Positions 1 through 11,961 of a DNA stretch of 64,000 nucleotides are shown in pieces. The notes beneath the pieces are model-generated. The model searched no databases and was not told the DNA's origin. It saw nothing but the letters and a program-made list of their open reading frames with translations. The DNA is from Symsagittifera roscoffensis. Taxonomy: Eukaryota; Xenacoelomorpha; Acoela; Convolutidae. The stretch is from NCBI RefSeq assembly GCF_963678635.1, contig NC_087064.1:49151346-49215345 (forward strand). Direction: 5' to 3'. The translations under genes were made by a program, and so were the position numbers. Positions within the stretch are counted from its first letter, which is position 1. Each line of letters starts with the position of its first letter.

Positions 1-692
1 GGTCTGAAAGGGGTTTTTCTTGCCGCAAACTTTGCAACAAAAGCGGCCAAAATGGGCAAACTTTGTCTTTTTCAGTAAAGAAAGATTTATAAATAAGGCC
101 CAAATTATGGCCTAAGTTGACTATTCATCAGGCAACATGTACAAGAAAAGCGTCCAAAGTAAGCACAAGTTGAGAGAAGATTTTCAAATAAAGCCTAAAC
201 AATGAACCAGGTTGATTTTTAATAATGCAACAAGTACAACAAAAAACAATTCGCACACAACGTAAATTCGTGGCAAACGACAATTAGCACCACAATTAAA
301 CGCTAGTTTGAGGGAGATAAAACACAATGCAAATTGAGCAAAATTTTTTGCGGTGGTTTTGGGGTGTTTTAATTTGAACGAGCTGTCAAAATTTTCAATT
401 AAGCACTAGTTTTGAATTAAATAACAAAATGAAATGAATTAACAGTAAAGATAAAATTAATTAAAGCTTAGTAGCATCTAGAATAAATTTGTTTCGATTC
501 TTTTGTTTAGAATTATGATAACTAAAATTTTATTTGAAAAATATTTTTTGTGAGTTTTTTTCCGTGTGCAGTTTTATGTTATTTTTTTAGCATAAAAAGC
601 GCAGGAAACTTGTAATGGGCGTGTTTTTTTTTCATGCAAATCCAGATGCCACGAACAAATTTCAGGTGATATTTAATTATAACCATTCAGTC
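1..692. other. AT-rich non-coding stretch
   Basis: No ORF of note, no splice-bounded exon and no recognisable repeat end was seen. Homopolymer A and T runs are frequent. Confidence 0.5.
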
Positions 693-1113
693 CAGTAGCG
701 GGTTTAGGGGAGGGGTTGTTGGAGGCTTCCTCCCTTCAAGGATTCGACCCCCTACCGACCCAAAGAATCCCCCTCTGTACTATTTTGAGATATCTATTTT
801 GGTGAGGCACCCTGAAGTTTTTCTAAAGGCTCCTTTGGCGTCAATATATCCTAATTTTTGCCGGGGATTGCACGATAACAAAAATGCAGTTTTTTTGGTC
901 AACATTCTACAAAAAAGGGCCTAAAAACGCCTTTTTGACCAGTTTTTTTTTCAAAAACTTGCCTCCGGAGCAGAAAATTTGGTCAAAATGGGGTATTTAT
1001 AGTGATTTGGGAGAAAATCAATTTGGTCGACCTAAACATAGTCGACAAAATTTTCGAAACTTTTTATTTTTTGAAAATCCGGCCCCCTCGAGAAAAGGCT
1101 ATTTCCGCCCCTG
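693..1113 (+). mobile_element. hAT-type MITE, degenerate copy
   Basis: A 421-bp element opening with CAGTAGCGGGTTTAGG and closing with TTTCCGCCCCTG, decayed versions of the CAGGGGCGGAT / ATCCGCCCCTG inverted ends seen at 7133 and 9642. It shares internal blocks with those copies, including the segment around GACCCAAAG and runs of T and A. Flanking octamers ATTCAGTC and ATTAAGTC match at 7 of 8 positions, which fits the 8-bp target duplication of hAT elements. It has no coding capacity; the small ORF inside is fortuitous. Confidence 0.65.
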
Positions 1114-2734
1114 ATTAAGTCGACAAAGTTTATAAGTTCCAAAAAAATAGTCAATTTTGAGAAAATTTTATTTTGTTTTAGTTGTGGCTCATTTTTTTTT
1201 GCTTTTAGGATGAGTTTCGAGTAAATAATCGTTTTGTTTGTTCTTTAGTTATTTTTTTTCTATGTCACTTAATAATTTAAACTCGAATAAAACAATCTAA
1301 GTTCTTGGTTTCTCAAGGTTTCAGTTCGTAGTTGATAAAAAACTTATTACGACCAAGATATTGATACAAGCTCTGAAATAAATCATAAATCGTTTAAAAA
1401 AACTGTTTGCTTCCTTTCTGAAGATATATGTGCAATCAAAATGTTTTGGCTTTCAGTTCAGGCTAAATTACCCCGAGCTCATACTTGAAAAATCCTATCA
1501 ATAAAGCTTCAACTAATGTTTCACACAACCTTCATTCTTTCTGATACCCAAAAATCTTAGAATAGCAGAATAAAGTCTTGTTTGAGTCCAATTAATTACT
1601 TTGCAGTAAAATTGTTCTCAGTAAAATGACAAATTTTGTTATTTAGACAAAAAAATGTTAGAAGTGCTTCCAAATTTTCGGTAAATTTGACCAAGGGCAA
1701 TCAAAATTGTGCAGTTTTTCCTGTTAAGTTGTTTTTAAAATGCCCATTGGAGCTGTACTGCTGGAACGGTTCGCCCCTGTCTGCAATTTGATTGTCAAAT
1801 GACAATTATCAAAAGTGACGGGAATAGTTGTGATCGGTGGTATTTTTGCTAAGACCATAACCCAGAGTTTTCTTGTTAACAAAACAGAGATTAAGTGGCA
1901 GTTATGGCACACAAAAAGTGCACTCAATGACTTTCAAAATAAATTACTTTTTGGCCATCACACAGTTTTATACGCAAAAAAACTTAACTTTTTGATTATA
2001 TGGGTAGAATTTTCTTGAAAAATTGAATTGTTAAAAAAATATCTTGATTTTTCTAAGATTTAGGTTTTTTGCAACATGTAAACACAAAATAACACTAGGT
2101 TAAAAAAAACGTTTTGCGTAATTTTTGGGATTATTAATTGAACCTTCGGATCAAGTTAACAACCCCCTCCCCAATCCCCCCCCCCCCCCCAAGAGACCAA
2201 ATTAAGATCCTCTACCTCAGCGCTTAATTTAAATTAAAATTGCTAAGCGATGCATATAAAATGTTCGATTCTGATTGACCAAAAAGTTCCAAGTTAGAAC
2301 GAAGTTAACATCCCCCCAACGGCTTGGGCTGATGTTAAATTGGTCCGAAACTTCTTCTACATCAAATTTTTTATTTGTACAGAGAAATGCATATCATACT
2401 TTTTTTGAAAATTTCGATAAACCTTTTTCAAAAAAAAAATTATATTGGTCTCGTGAAAAAAAAACTGCCACCTTTTTGTGATATTTAAATTTTAAAAATC
2501 ATAAATATTGATTCAAAAACGATTATCATGCAATTTCTTTCTTTTGCTCGAATGATAAGCAGTATTTTAACAGTTTTTAAATATGAGACACCGTATGATA
2601 CGGATATTTTTACGAATGAAACAGAACACATTGAAGATATTGAGTCCCTGGGTGAAAATATAGAAAAATATATTACCTTCAATATTTTTCTGTTAGGCTC
2701 TGAGTGCTTGAAAATTGATAAATCTTGTTTATAG
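1114..2734. other. Non-coding stretch
   Basis: No gene recognised. There is a C homopolymer near 2176-2190. A motif near 2262-2280 (TTCGATTCTGATTGACC) resembles the reverse complement of the AACCAATCAGAATCGAG motif of the MULE-related elements described later. Confidence 0.4.
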
Positions 2735-2885
2735 TGCTAGAAACGTGGCGCAATTTATTTATGCGTGGCGAATTATCCTGCTCCACGAAATCGTTTCAAA
2801 TTGAATTGACGCAAGCCTATAGTTCGTACATATTTCGTAAAAATCAAATTTTCACTCTTCATGTTATATATTGTCCCAATGTTTC
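2735..2885. repeat. Dispersed repeat D, copy 1
   Basis: The block around TTTATGCGTGGCGAATTATCC recurs near 18145-18270 with a diverged downstream segment (TTGATTT, TTCGTAC, TTTCGTA). It lies directly before an H-family element here, so it may be an edge of a larger element. Confidence 0.4.
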
Positions 2886-2889
2886 ATTA

Positions 2890-3404
2890 TTGTTCCGACT
2901 TTCGTAACAAAAGTAAGGGAACGTTTGTGCACTGGGTGCGGGTTTTTTTTCTTCAGACAAATTTCGAATTTTTAACTAACCATTTTTGACGTACATTTTC
3001 TATATCATTCGCAAGGTATTGTTGTGCTGAGCTTAAATTTGAAAAGATAATTTAACTGTGATAATTTTTCATAAATTCATGGGGGTTTATAGATTGCCAT
3101 TTTGGCCAATTCGCAACAATTAACGCGATATATTTTGCGCTATTAACGCGATCATCCGTTTTTGAAGTTAATTCAATATGATTGAAGCAGGTTATTTGCC
3201 GTATATGATTTGCTTCTAGGAGCAAAATCTTTCACTTTGTACTTTTTATGGGGTGCGGGGGAAAATTTTCTCAAAACATCTCAAATTAAAAATAAAAATT
3301 TCATTTTTTTATTACAATTAATTTTTTCATGTTATTACTGCTCCATAGACCTTAAAAGTCAGTCGGAAAAATCAGGACTTTGCCCTGATACGAGCAGTCT
3401 TGTT
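2890..3404 (+). mobile_element. H-family non-autonomous element (Helentron/HINE-like), copy 1
   Basis: It starts with TTGTTCCGACTTTCG and ends with a conserved block of about 45 nt containing CAGTCGGAAA, a small hairpin CAGGACTTTGCCCTG and a GATACGAGCAGTCTTGTT terminus. The start and the CAGTCGGAACA part of the end are inverted relative to each other, forming subterminal inverted repeats. It shares T-rich interior blocks with the copies at 5385, 5912 and 8382. Asymmetric ends with subterminal inverted repeats and a 3' stem-loop are known for Helentron-associated elements; assignment here is by inference. No coding capacity. Confidence 0.5.
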
Positions 3405-4388
3405 CTCATTGCCACCACTGTTCGCTACCGATTTAGGGTTAGTCGAAGCATTTATGACTTTGAAAAGCCTTTGACTGAATATTGTAATAAAAAATTATCT
3501 CGAGTTAAATTTGACGCTGAATTGAAATGAACTCAATCTCAAATTTATCTTTTCAAAAATTAGTTCAGGATTTTCATTGGTTGATTAGCTAACATAGTTG
3601 TTAAGCACATCGAAAACAAAGATTGAAAATAGTTTTCTGTGGTTCGAATTACTTTTTTGTTTTTCAAGCGAGACCCATGGGAGCTATGCGTAAGGTGTTA
3701 CTTGCTACCGCTGTTTACTACTATAATTACCCGTTCATGGCTAGAGTAACATATTCTACCATAGTTACTCATTCATGAAATTGTACTTTCGGATTTTTCA
3801 ACCGCAATTTTCATAATTGACCTCTTATGCGGTGGTACTTATTGAACCAACTCCCTCTGAATTAATCATATCGGTAAAATCTAATTCTAGCTTGCTTGTC
3901 TGTGTAGTGTTTTATTCCAGCAGATCATTTTTAGCTCCATTTTGTAGGCCACATAAAATAACTGATGATATTTTCGTATCTTGATTTTCTCTAGAGAAAA
4001 CAGGTTCGGTGGAAGCTCGGCAAAAAAGCTCAAAAAAAAAGCTCATTTCATTGAGTAGTTTATGAGGAAGCTTTTCGCTTATGAACGTACATGCTTTTAA
4101 ATTGGAAAATTTTTGCGTCAAATTAACTCGCAGCTTATAGGTTGCGAGTGTGAATTTAGAATTTTTTCATATTTTTTCAAAAAATGCTGCAATGAAACCT
4201 TTAAACATTTGCCCAACCGGGTAATTTCAAAACAATCCCAATTTTGCAAAACCAATCACATTTCTGTCATCTTTCCAAAATCGTCTCATTAGTCATGGTA
4301 TTTTGTAAATATTATTAAAAATTTGATCATTTAAAATTGCATTTAAAAAGAAACATCCCTACAATAATTTCCTAAACCTTTTTAACGG
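3405..4388. other. Non-coding stretch
   Basis: No gene or recognisable element end was seen. A minus-strand 69-codon ORF at 3912-4121 shows no protein-like pattern. Confidence 0.4.
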
Positions 4389-4789
4389 CAGGGGGCGGTG
4401 TTCGTACTTGAGAGGGAAAACGATTTCCCCTCAAGATTTCGAATCCCTCGCTAAACAAAGGCTCCCCCTTTTGGTATCATTTTAAGGCATCCGTTTTCCG
4501 CGACCAGCTCTTAAATTTTTTTTTTCTGAGGGCGTTTTTAGCTCCAATATGCGCTAATTTTGTAGTGGAGCGCGCGCCGAACAAAAACGCAAGTTTTTCG
4601 TCACAAAAACTTTCGAAAAATGCCCAAAAACGGCGGTTTTAACCTGTTTTTTTTTTTTCAAAAATTTGTCTGCGGAAAAATTTGTCGTAACAGGGTACTT
4701 ATAGTGTAGTGGGAGCAGACTATAAAACTAATTTGACGTTCGGAAAACTAATTTGTTCGACTTAAAAAAATTTGAAAAAATATTGTTAA
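4389..4789 (+). mobile_element. hAT-type MITE, 3'-degraded copy
   Basis: It starts CAGGGGGCGGTGTTCG and then follows the interior order of the 693 and 7133 copies: TTTCGAATCCC, CCCCCTTTTGGTA, GCGCGCGCC, a T run then CAAAAATTTG, and a block resembling GGTACTTATAGTG. The terminal CCGCCCCTG is not present, so the right end is approximate. Confidence 0.5.
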
Positions 4790-5384
4790 TTAACGTTACT
4801 TTCTCCAAATTTTGAGTTAGTTTTTACACTTTAATCTAGTTTCGAAAATAATTTTTATTATATCTGCTCATCATGAAATGAATATGATCGGAACATTCTG
4901 CGCTACTTCACAGAAACAATCTATCCCTGATTTAATTTGGATTTTGACATTGATTGTGCAAGAAATTGGATCCAAATTACGGGTGTATTTGGAGAGGGAA
5001 AATGACACTACGCTTCACTCATCTCTTACCAATTTTCCATTTTTGATACAATTTTATGTGCTCATTTTTGATGGAGGAACTCAAAACTTTCCCGTGACAA
5101 ACATCTATCAGCTTAAGCGGTGGGGGCGTGCGCACAAAAAACCGCGGTTTTTGGCTTTTACTTTTGAAAATAGCTGAAAACCGCATTTGCGGCCAAAGTT
5201 TTGACTGAATACGTTCTTTGTACTGTCTTATTAACAAAAGACAGCCTATCAAGAAATTTGAGGAAAAATATTCGAAGCATTTTGGTAAAACTTATGACCT
5301 GAAGAAATTTCTAGAACCCTTCGCGAGTTTGACGTTTTATAAATTACATTAACACACAGAAAACGATTGGCTTTTTCAAAATTA

Positions 5385-5913
5385 TTGTTCCGACTTTTGA
5401 CACGAAAGTAACGGAATATTTGTGCTCGGGGAGGGTTTTTTTTCTTCAGATAAATTTCGACTTTTTAACTAGCCATTTTTGACGGATATTTTTTTTCCAT
5501 CATTCAAAATGTATTGTTGTCCTGAGCTCAAATTTGAAAAGATACTTCACCTGTCATCATTTTTTGTAAAGTTTTGGGGGTTTGAAGGTTGCCATTTTGA
5601 CCAATTTGATACAATTAACGCGCGATATATTTAGCGCTATTAACTCGTAAGCGGAGAGTTATTCCGTCTTAGAAATCCTTCCAAATTGGTTTAACGAGCT
5701 TATTTGCCATAATTGATTTGTTAGATCTATTGTTAAATCTATCCTTTTGTACTTTATATATTGAGTGTGAGGGGATCATTTTCATAAAAAATTTCAAATT
5801 TCAGAAAAAAAAATTTATTTTGTTTTATTACTTTTATTTTTTATTACTGCTCCATAAACCTTAATAGGCAGTCGGAACATTCAGAGCTTTGCCCTGATAC
5901 GAGCTGTCTTGTT
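5385..5913 (+). mobile_element. H-family element, copy 2
   Basis: It begins TTGTTCCGACTTTTGACACG and ends CAGTCGGAACATTCAGAGCTTTGCCCTGATACGAGC...GTCTTGTT. It runs head-to-tail into copy 3, whose start overlaps its last bases. The interior is T-rich with TTAACGCG and GATATATT blocks shared by all copies. Confidence 0.55.
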
Positions 5914-6452
5914 GTTCTGAATTTCGATACGAAAGTAACGGAATATTTGTGCTCGTGGTGGGTTTTTTTTTCTTCAGACAAATTTCAACTTTTTAACTAG
6001 CCATTTTTGACGGAATTTTGTTTATATCATTCGAAAACTATTGTTGTCCTGAGCCTAAATTTGAAAAGATATTTCACCTGTGATTATTTTTTGTAAAATT
6101 ATGAAGCTTTAAAGATTGCAATTTTTTTCCATTTTGACCAATTTGGGACAATTAACGCGCGATATAATTCGCGCTATTAACGCGTAAGCGGAGATTCAAT
6201 CCGTCTTATAAATCGTTCCAAATTGGTTGAACGAAGCTTATTGGCCATAATTGGTTTGTTACAAGGAACGAAACCTATCCTTTTGTACTTTATATGGCGT
6301 GAGGGGGGATGATTTTCATTAAAAAATTCAAATTTTAGAAAAAAAAATTCATTTTATTTTATTTCATTTAATTTTTCATGTTGATACTACTCCTTAACCT
6401 TAAAAGTCAGTCGGAACATTTAGGGCTTTGTCCTGATACGAGCAGTCTTGTT
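5912..6452 (+). mobile_element. H-family element, copy 3 (tandem with copy 2)
   Basis: It starts TTGTTCTGAATTTCGATACG immediately at the end of copy 2 and ends CAGTCGGAACATTTAGGGCTTTGTCCTGATACGAGC...GTCTTGTT. The two copies are closely similar along their length. Tandem insertion is known for Helitron-like elements. Confidence 0.55.
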
Positions 6453-7132
6453 CGGTTTTGCATTTCTTTTGTATTTTATGTTGAGTTGCAAGCGGACACT
6501 AAATACTTTTCTAAATTTCGATTTATGCGTTTTATGCGTAGGATCTGAGGTTTGTTGCTCTGTTAATAATAAAACTACTATCAGCTGAGAAGATCAATTT
6601 GCTTAATTATTACCACTGCTGAGTTAATCTGGCCTAGGGTAGAGTAGCTAGAGCTTTGATTGCGGTGGTTTCGTCAGGGGTCGGGGGGGGGTGGAATTTG
6701 TACAGGAGGAGTTTGGAGAATAGGAGCAGAGCTGATTCGTGTTCGATTATATTTTTGTTATCATAACACTACTTCAATAAGCTTTATCAAAATATTAGTG
6801 ATTCATAGTCGTTTAATTGAAAAACACCGAAATAAAGCAAATATATAACATTATTATAAAATGCAGTAGTAAATAGGCAACACGAAATGTCCTATAGCAA
6901 ATATTGGTGGAAATAGAAATAATTTATTAATAGCATACCTTTCGGCGCATTTTATACGCACGAAGCTGCATCAGTCAGTAAGCTGAAAAAAATCCTCATA
7001 AATACCCATTGCTGCTTTGATTCAGATGGCATTGCGATGCAAACTTATTTTCAAACAAAAAATGTGAAAACAAAACTATTTTTTTAGCAACCTTTCAATA
7101 TGTAGACAAACTTTCTTAAAGAAACCTGAAAT
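6453..7132. other. Non-coding stretch
   Basis: No gene recognised. It contains a G-rich run near 6680-6695. Confidence 0.4.
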
Positions 7133-7527
7133 CAGGGGCGGATTTGGAGGGGGGGGGGGGCGTACGCCCTCCCCCTCAGGAATTCGAACCCCTGCCGACC
7201 CAAAGGGTCCCCCCTTTGTACTTTTTTGAAATATCCCTATTCGGTGACGGACCTAAAGTATACTAATATATACTAATTTTGACGCGCCAATATATACTAA
7301 TTTTGAGGGGGGTGCGCGCGCCAAAAAAAAAAACGATTTTTTTGTCAAAATTTTCCAAAAGTGCCTAAAAACACCTTTTTTGGCCTGTTTTTCAAATTTT
7401 TGCCTTCTGCGCAAAAAACTTTACCAAAAGAGATTCTTTTTAGTGCTTTGGGAGAGCTCGGAAATTCACTTTGCTCGACCTAAAAAAAAATCAACAAAAT
7501 TTTCGAAAATTTCTAGATCCGCCCCTG
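7133..7527 (+). mobile_element. hAT-type MITE
   Basis: A 395-bp element with inverted ends CAGGGGCGGATTTGG and CTAGATCCGCCCCTG. The interior carries GAATTCGAACCCCTGCCGAC, a (G)n run and a short internal duplication of TATATACTAATTTTGA. Flanking octamers CCTGAAAT and CCGTGATA do not match, so the target duplication is lost or one flank was rearranged. CAGGGGCGGAT-type ends are typical of hAT MITEs. Confidence 0.7.
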
Positions 7528-7911
7528 CCGTGATAAAATAAGGTACATTTTAAAATTTTAGTTCAGTCTTAAAATCTTGACTTATATGCAATATGGGCAC
7601 AGGAGAAGGGATCTGAAATTTTTGTAATGGGAGAGAGCTGCCGGTACTTTCAAATTATTCCGTACATTCGATGTGCCTTTTTTGAATCCTATGGATCTCA
7701 AGTTACCATATATCTGATGTGTTTGATTGGTTATAGGAAATGGAATTCGTCAAAAAGATTACCCTAAAAGTTCGAGAATAGCTTAGGACCGAACTGCTTC
7801 ACTCTGAACTTTACAGATCATCTTAAGGGCTACCAATCTTCTGAGTTTTTCTTACCTTGATCGACGTTGCAAACTCGACCGTTGCAAACCGATCGACGTT
7901 GCAAACTGCTA

Positions 7912-8111
7912 NNNNNNNNNNNNNNNNNNNNNNNNNNNNNNNNNNNNNNNNNNNNNNNNNNNNNNNNNNNNNNNNNNNNNNNNNNNNNNNNNNNNNNNNN
8001 NNNNNNNNNNNNNNNNNNNNNNNNNNNNNNNNNNNNNNNNNNNNNNNNNNNNNNNNNNNNNNNNNNNNNNNNNNNNNNNNNNNNNNNNNNNNNNNNNNNN
8101 NNNNNNNNNNN
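7912..8111. other. Assembly gap (200 N)
   Basis: A run of exactly 200 N between 7912 and 8111. The preceding bases carry a short direct repeat, GATCGACGTTGCAAAC, seen twice between 7859 and 7907, which suggests the gap hides a tandem repeat. ORFs running through it are meaningless. Confidence 0.98.
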
Positions 8112-8381
8112 CCTATATAAATTATAATTTTGGCAAAAAACTCATGTTAATGAATATTTTTATCCAAAGTTTCATCCCATTTTTTGCGTGAAATTTTGCA
8201 ATTATATTCCATTTTTAATCCCCTTCAGCCGATTATAGTCTTTTTCAATCAATTACAGTCTCTTTTAATTGACCAGTTTCGGTCTTCGACTTTGCTTTAA
8301 AGTCGCTTAGAACTTATGCTTTACATAGATAATCGATTTCAGAATATTTCAGATCATTTCTAATGAAAATTATATTTTTCC

Positions 8382-8894
8382 TGTTACGACAATTTTTGGA
8401 AAAATAAGACTGAATGTTTGTGCTCGGGGTGATTTTTTCCAGAAATATTTCGAATTTTAAATTGAATTTTTTAATAAAATATTTTTATTCCAAAAACTCC
8501 GGTGTTCTAACCTCAAAGTTAAAAACATATTTTCTTTGTGATCATTTTTCATAAAGCTATTGGGATTTAAAGATTGTCACTTTGGCCAATATGGGACAAT
8601 TAAAGTGCAATATATTTCGCGCTTTTAACGCGTAATTGGAGATTCAACCCGTTTCAGTTCCAAACTTGGTTGAGGCGTGCTCCTTAGTCCATTTAAAAAC
8701 TTGCTGAATGCAAAATGTGGTACATTGTACTTTACATAGCGCGTAGATGGATGATTTACAAAAAAAAGTTTCAAACAATATTTTGTACCATATTTTTTTT
8801 TGAAAGTTTCATCAATTATTTCAACTTGAATTTTTCCATAAAAATTAAAATGCAGTCGGATAATTCTGGACTTGGCCTTGATACGAGCAGTCTT
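8382..8894 (+). mobile_element. H-family element, copy 4
   Basis: A diverged start (TGTTACGACAATTTTTGG) is followed by TGTTTGTGCTCGGGGTG as in copy 2, and the end is CAGTCGGATAATTCTGGACT...GATACGAGCAGTCTTTT. The interior TTAACGCGTAA and CTTTATA-type blocks align with the other copies. Confidence 0.5.
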
Positions 8895-9633
8895 TTTTTA
8901 TTTCTGATGATGATGTAAATTTTTTTTAAAAAAGTTTCACTAAAATATGTAAACATGTTTCTACTTGATCATTAGTTTGGCTCAGTTTTTCACCTAGCTC
9001 GCGGAGTTTTCAATTAAATTCAAGGCATCTATGTGAAGTTTTTGTTTTTGGTGAAATGGTCTGTTAAACTGAACCAAATAACCGAAATCAAATTTCACGT
9101 GTAAAAAGTTTTGTTAATGATCGCGAAAAGTGATGTTAACATTGAAAAAAAAAATAACAAAAAACCTTAGATTCGACAAAAGTTATCAATTCAACTTCAA
9201 GAATCATCACTTCAAAACAAAAATAAAGCTGATTTTAATTATCTGTAAAAAAACAAAAAAAAAATGAAATTTGAAACGAGTTTTTCTCTAATTGGATGGA
9301 ATTAAGACAAAAATGATGATGACAAAAACTTGATGAGAAATCAGCACATTTAATATGCTGCAACTTTTTTTGCAAAAACAGTCGATCAAAAATTACGCAA
9401 GAATATACTAGAGTGAGCCTCCTCAAAAAGCCAAAAAAAATGAGAAGGATATGATCGTCTCTTCCGTTTTGTTTAATTAAATTTATTTTCGTGAGATTTT
9501 CTTTTTGTTCTATTTCGTCAAAAAGTGTTATTTTCTATTAAGTATCAATTTTTTTTATTTCACAATACATTTGGACATTTTTTTGAACATTTGGACAATT
9601 TTTCTTTTAAAAATACATTTGGACATTTTTGAA
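8895..9633. other. Non-coding stretch with a short local repeat
   Basis: No gene recognised. ACATTTGGACATTTTT-type units recur three times between about 9567 and 9631, next to the hAT MITE that follows. Confidence 0.4.
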
Positions 9634-9641
9634 GATTATAT

Positions 9642-10055
9642 CAGGGGCGGATCTAGGATTCTTTCGAGGGGGAGCGGATTGCCGATTTTCAAAAAAAAAA
9701 ATTTCCTAGGTCGACCGAATTAATTTTTCGAGATCTCTCATCCTAAGCACGGTTTAGTCCCTGTTTTGGCCAAATTTTCTGTGCCGCAAGCAAAATTTTG
9801 AAAAAACAGTCCAAAAGAGGCGTTTTTAGATACTTTTTGGAAAATTTTGACCAAAAAATTGCGTTTTTTCGGCGCGGTCTCCCCCCTCAAAATTAGTATA
9901 TACTGGCGCCAAAGGCGCTTTTAGAAAAATTTTAGAGTCGGTTGGCCAAAAATGGATTTCTTAAAAGGACCAAAGGGGGGACCCTTTGGGTCGGTAGGGG
10001 TTCGAATCCCTGAGGAAAGGCGTGCCCCCCGCCCTTCGCCCTAAATCCGCCCCTG
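9642..10055 (-). mobile_element. hAT-type MITE with perfect 8-bp target duplication
   Basis: A 414-bp element with ends CAGGGGCGGATCTAGG and TAAATCCGCCCCTG, flanked on both sides by GATTATAT (9634-9641 and 10056-10063). An 8-bp target duplication with CAG...CTG ends is diagnostic of the hAT superfamily. Its interior is in reverse orientation to the 7133 copy: GGGTCGGTAGGGGTTCGAA lies near the right end. No transposase is encoded, so it must be mobilised in trans. Confidence 0.85.
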
Positions 10056-10374
10056 GATTATATTATTTTGTTGGGCTATAAAAGAGGCTCACTTTGATAA
10101 CTTTTTGTCACTGAGTGAACCAATTGTTTTGGCGTTACTTTTGATTGATTAAAAAACTCAAAAACGATCGTTTTGGGGCTAAACTTTGAACCCGATATTT
10201 GCAAAATAAGTTGAACGATGATAATTGTGCCGAATTTTCAGCAAATTTTAACTGCCTTATTTTTTGTCAAAAATCAAGCCAGAACAACCGCGCTTCAAAT
10301 TTCAATTTTTATTCGATTTTCCGGATAATTTAAATCAACACTGAAGGTAAAAGCGGATTTCTAATTTGGTCGGC

Positions 10375-10843
10375 TTTTGCCGGAGGGGCTTGTATGCCTT
10401 CTTTCGGGAAGTCGACCCTCTGAGCACTCAAAAGGTCGAATAACTCTAAATTTTTTGGTAACACGCACTCGGCGGCAATTTATACTATTGTTTGCTTTTT
10501 ACTTTAATGCTCGCCCTTGCCTAGAAGCAAAATTACAGCCCCCTAATCTCTGATTTAGTACTGGAGAGCTCTAACTCACTGGGGTTAGCTTTAATTTGCA
10601 GGGTCTTTAATGGGAAAACCCCTAAAATTTTGAGGAGAGCCCGCGCCAAGAAAACGCATGTTTTTGGTTAAAAAAATCGTTTCAAAAAATCGTTCCATTT
10701 TTTTCTTGTCAATTTTTTTCAGACAGAAAGTGTCTTTATGGTGCTTTTGTAGAGATAGAAAAAATGAGCTTGATTGGCTCAAAAAGGCGACAAAACTTTT
10801 TTGGAAATCCGCCATTCCGTCTTGAGAAAATTCTACATCCGCT
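10375..10843 (+). mobile_element. Degenerate hAT-type MITE relic
   Basis: Decayed ends AAGCGGATTTCTAATTTGG and CTACATCCGCTCCTT resemble the hAT MITE ends, and interior motifs (AGCCCGCGCC, a G/T-rich centre) recall the family. Ends are imprecise and no target duplication is seen. Confidence 0.35.
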
Positions 10844-11754
10844 CCTTGGTCTTTTCAAAAAATTGCAGAACGAAAGAATTGTTTTTTTTTTGCCCAGAAA
10901 CGGCAGTGCTTCTATTAACCTGTGTTGAGCAGTTTTTCAAAAGATGGAAGAGTCTGTTCTATTAGCTTTCATTTCATCTCACTATCATTGTTCCGATTCA
11001 GCGCAATTCCTAACATTCTGATTCAATATACTTTATGCAAATTTACGATTTAATAATATATCAGATTTTAATGACTTTGCGCAGAGAAAACTTGCATGAA
11101 TAATTGAACACTTCAATAAACTTTCATATGGTTGCGGTTGGAAAAATTAAACAAATTCCAACGCATAGTTAAGAATGCGCATCTATTTGGCGAACAAAAT
11201 TGCATGGCGCACGCTTCAGAAATTCGCTTTTAAAGGGCTGTTTTTAAGTGAGGAAAGATGCGGTGATCATTGCGTTATTTAGTTCAGGTGAACATAGATC
11301 TTTTTTTGATAATATGAGTTAGGACCGATGGGTATAACTCATAGAGTAATTTCGGATAGGGTACACCGTCTGCTCGTCACGCTATCTTATTTTCGGCCGG
11401 ATAGATTCGTGCAACTTCTTAGTCTAATACCGATCCTAATCTTACTCTTATACTATCTAGTCTCAGGTTGTTTAACTAGTCTCTGCTAGGCTCAATAGAT
11501 CTAGGGTATACTGGTTTATTGCGGCTGCTGAAGTACTCGGGAGAGTTCAACTAATTTCTAAGTTAAATTCAAATCTCTCTGGTGCTGAAATTACAAGTAA
11601 TTTCAGCACTTACAAATAAGTGGATTGTTAGTCAGATGGATCATGATTGGTTAATATTAAATACTTTACATTGGTAAAATATCTAATTTATCCAATCATA
11701 AAATGTAGTTTAGATCAGGTTCCAAATACAACGATATATGTTCAATAAACGATA
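10844..11754. other. Non-coding stretch
   Basis: No ORF or repeat end was recognised before the palindromes. Confidence 0.4.
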
Positions 11755-11848
11755 AATCTTCAGAATAGCTTTTTTCAGAAGTGGATATTATTACAGCGAA
11801 TATTCGCTGTAATAATATCCACTTCTGAAAAAAGCTATTCTGAAGATT
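11755..11848. repeat. Perfect 94-bp palindrome
   Basis: Arms 11755-11801 and 11802-11848 are exact reverse complements of 47 bp with no spacer; the centre is GCGAATATTCGC. It directly abuts a second, longer palindrome. As RNA or single-stranded DNA it would fold into one continuous hairpin. Confidence 0.95.
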
Positions 11849-11849
11849 C

Positions 11850-11961
11850 ATCTGCTCAAGGCCTGATTCAGACCTGGGGCACACATGGGTCAGACCTGGT
11901 GCAGATCTGCAGCAGGTCTGACCCATGTGTGCCCCAGGTCTGAATCAGGCCTTGAGCAGAT
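11850..11961. repeat. Near-perfect 112-bp palindrome
   Basis: Arms 11850-11905 and 11906-11961 are reverse complements of 56 bp with one mismatch (G opposite G at 11899/11912); the centre is GCAGATCTGC. It is far more GC-rich than its surroundings. Variants of its CAGACCTG / CAGATCTG words recur downstream to about 12080, up to the GPCR exon. Confidence 0.95.

Noticed and set aside
7857-8127. Long ORFs spanning 7857-8127
   Set aside because: They exist only because the N run has no stop codons.
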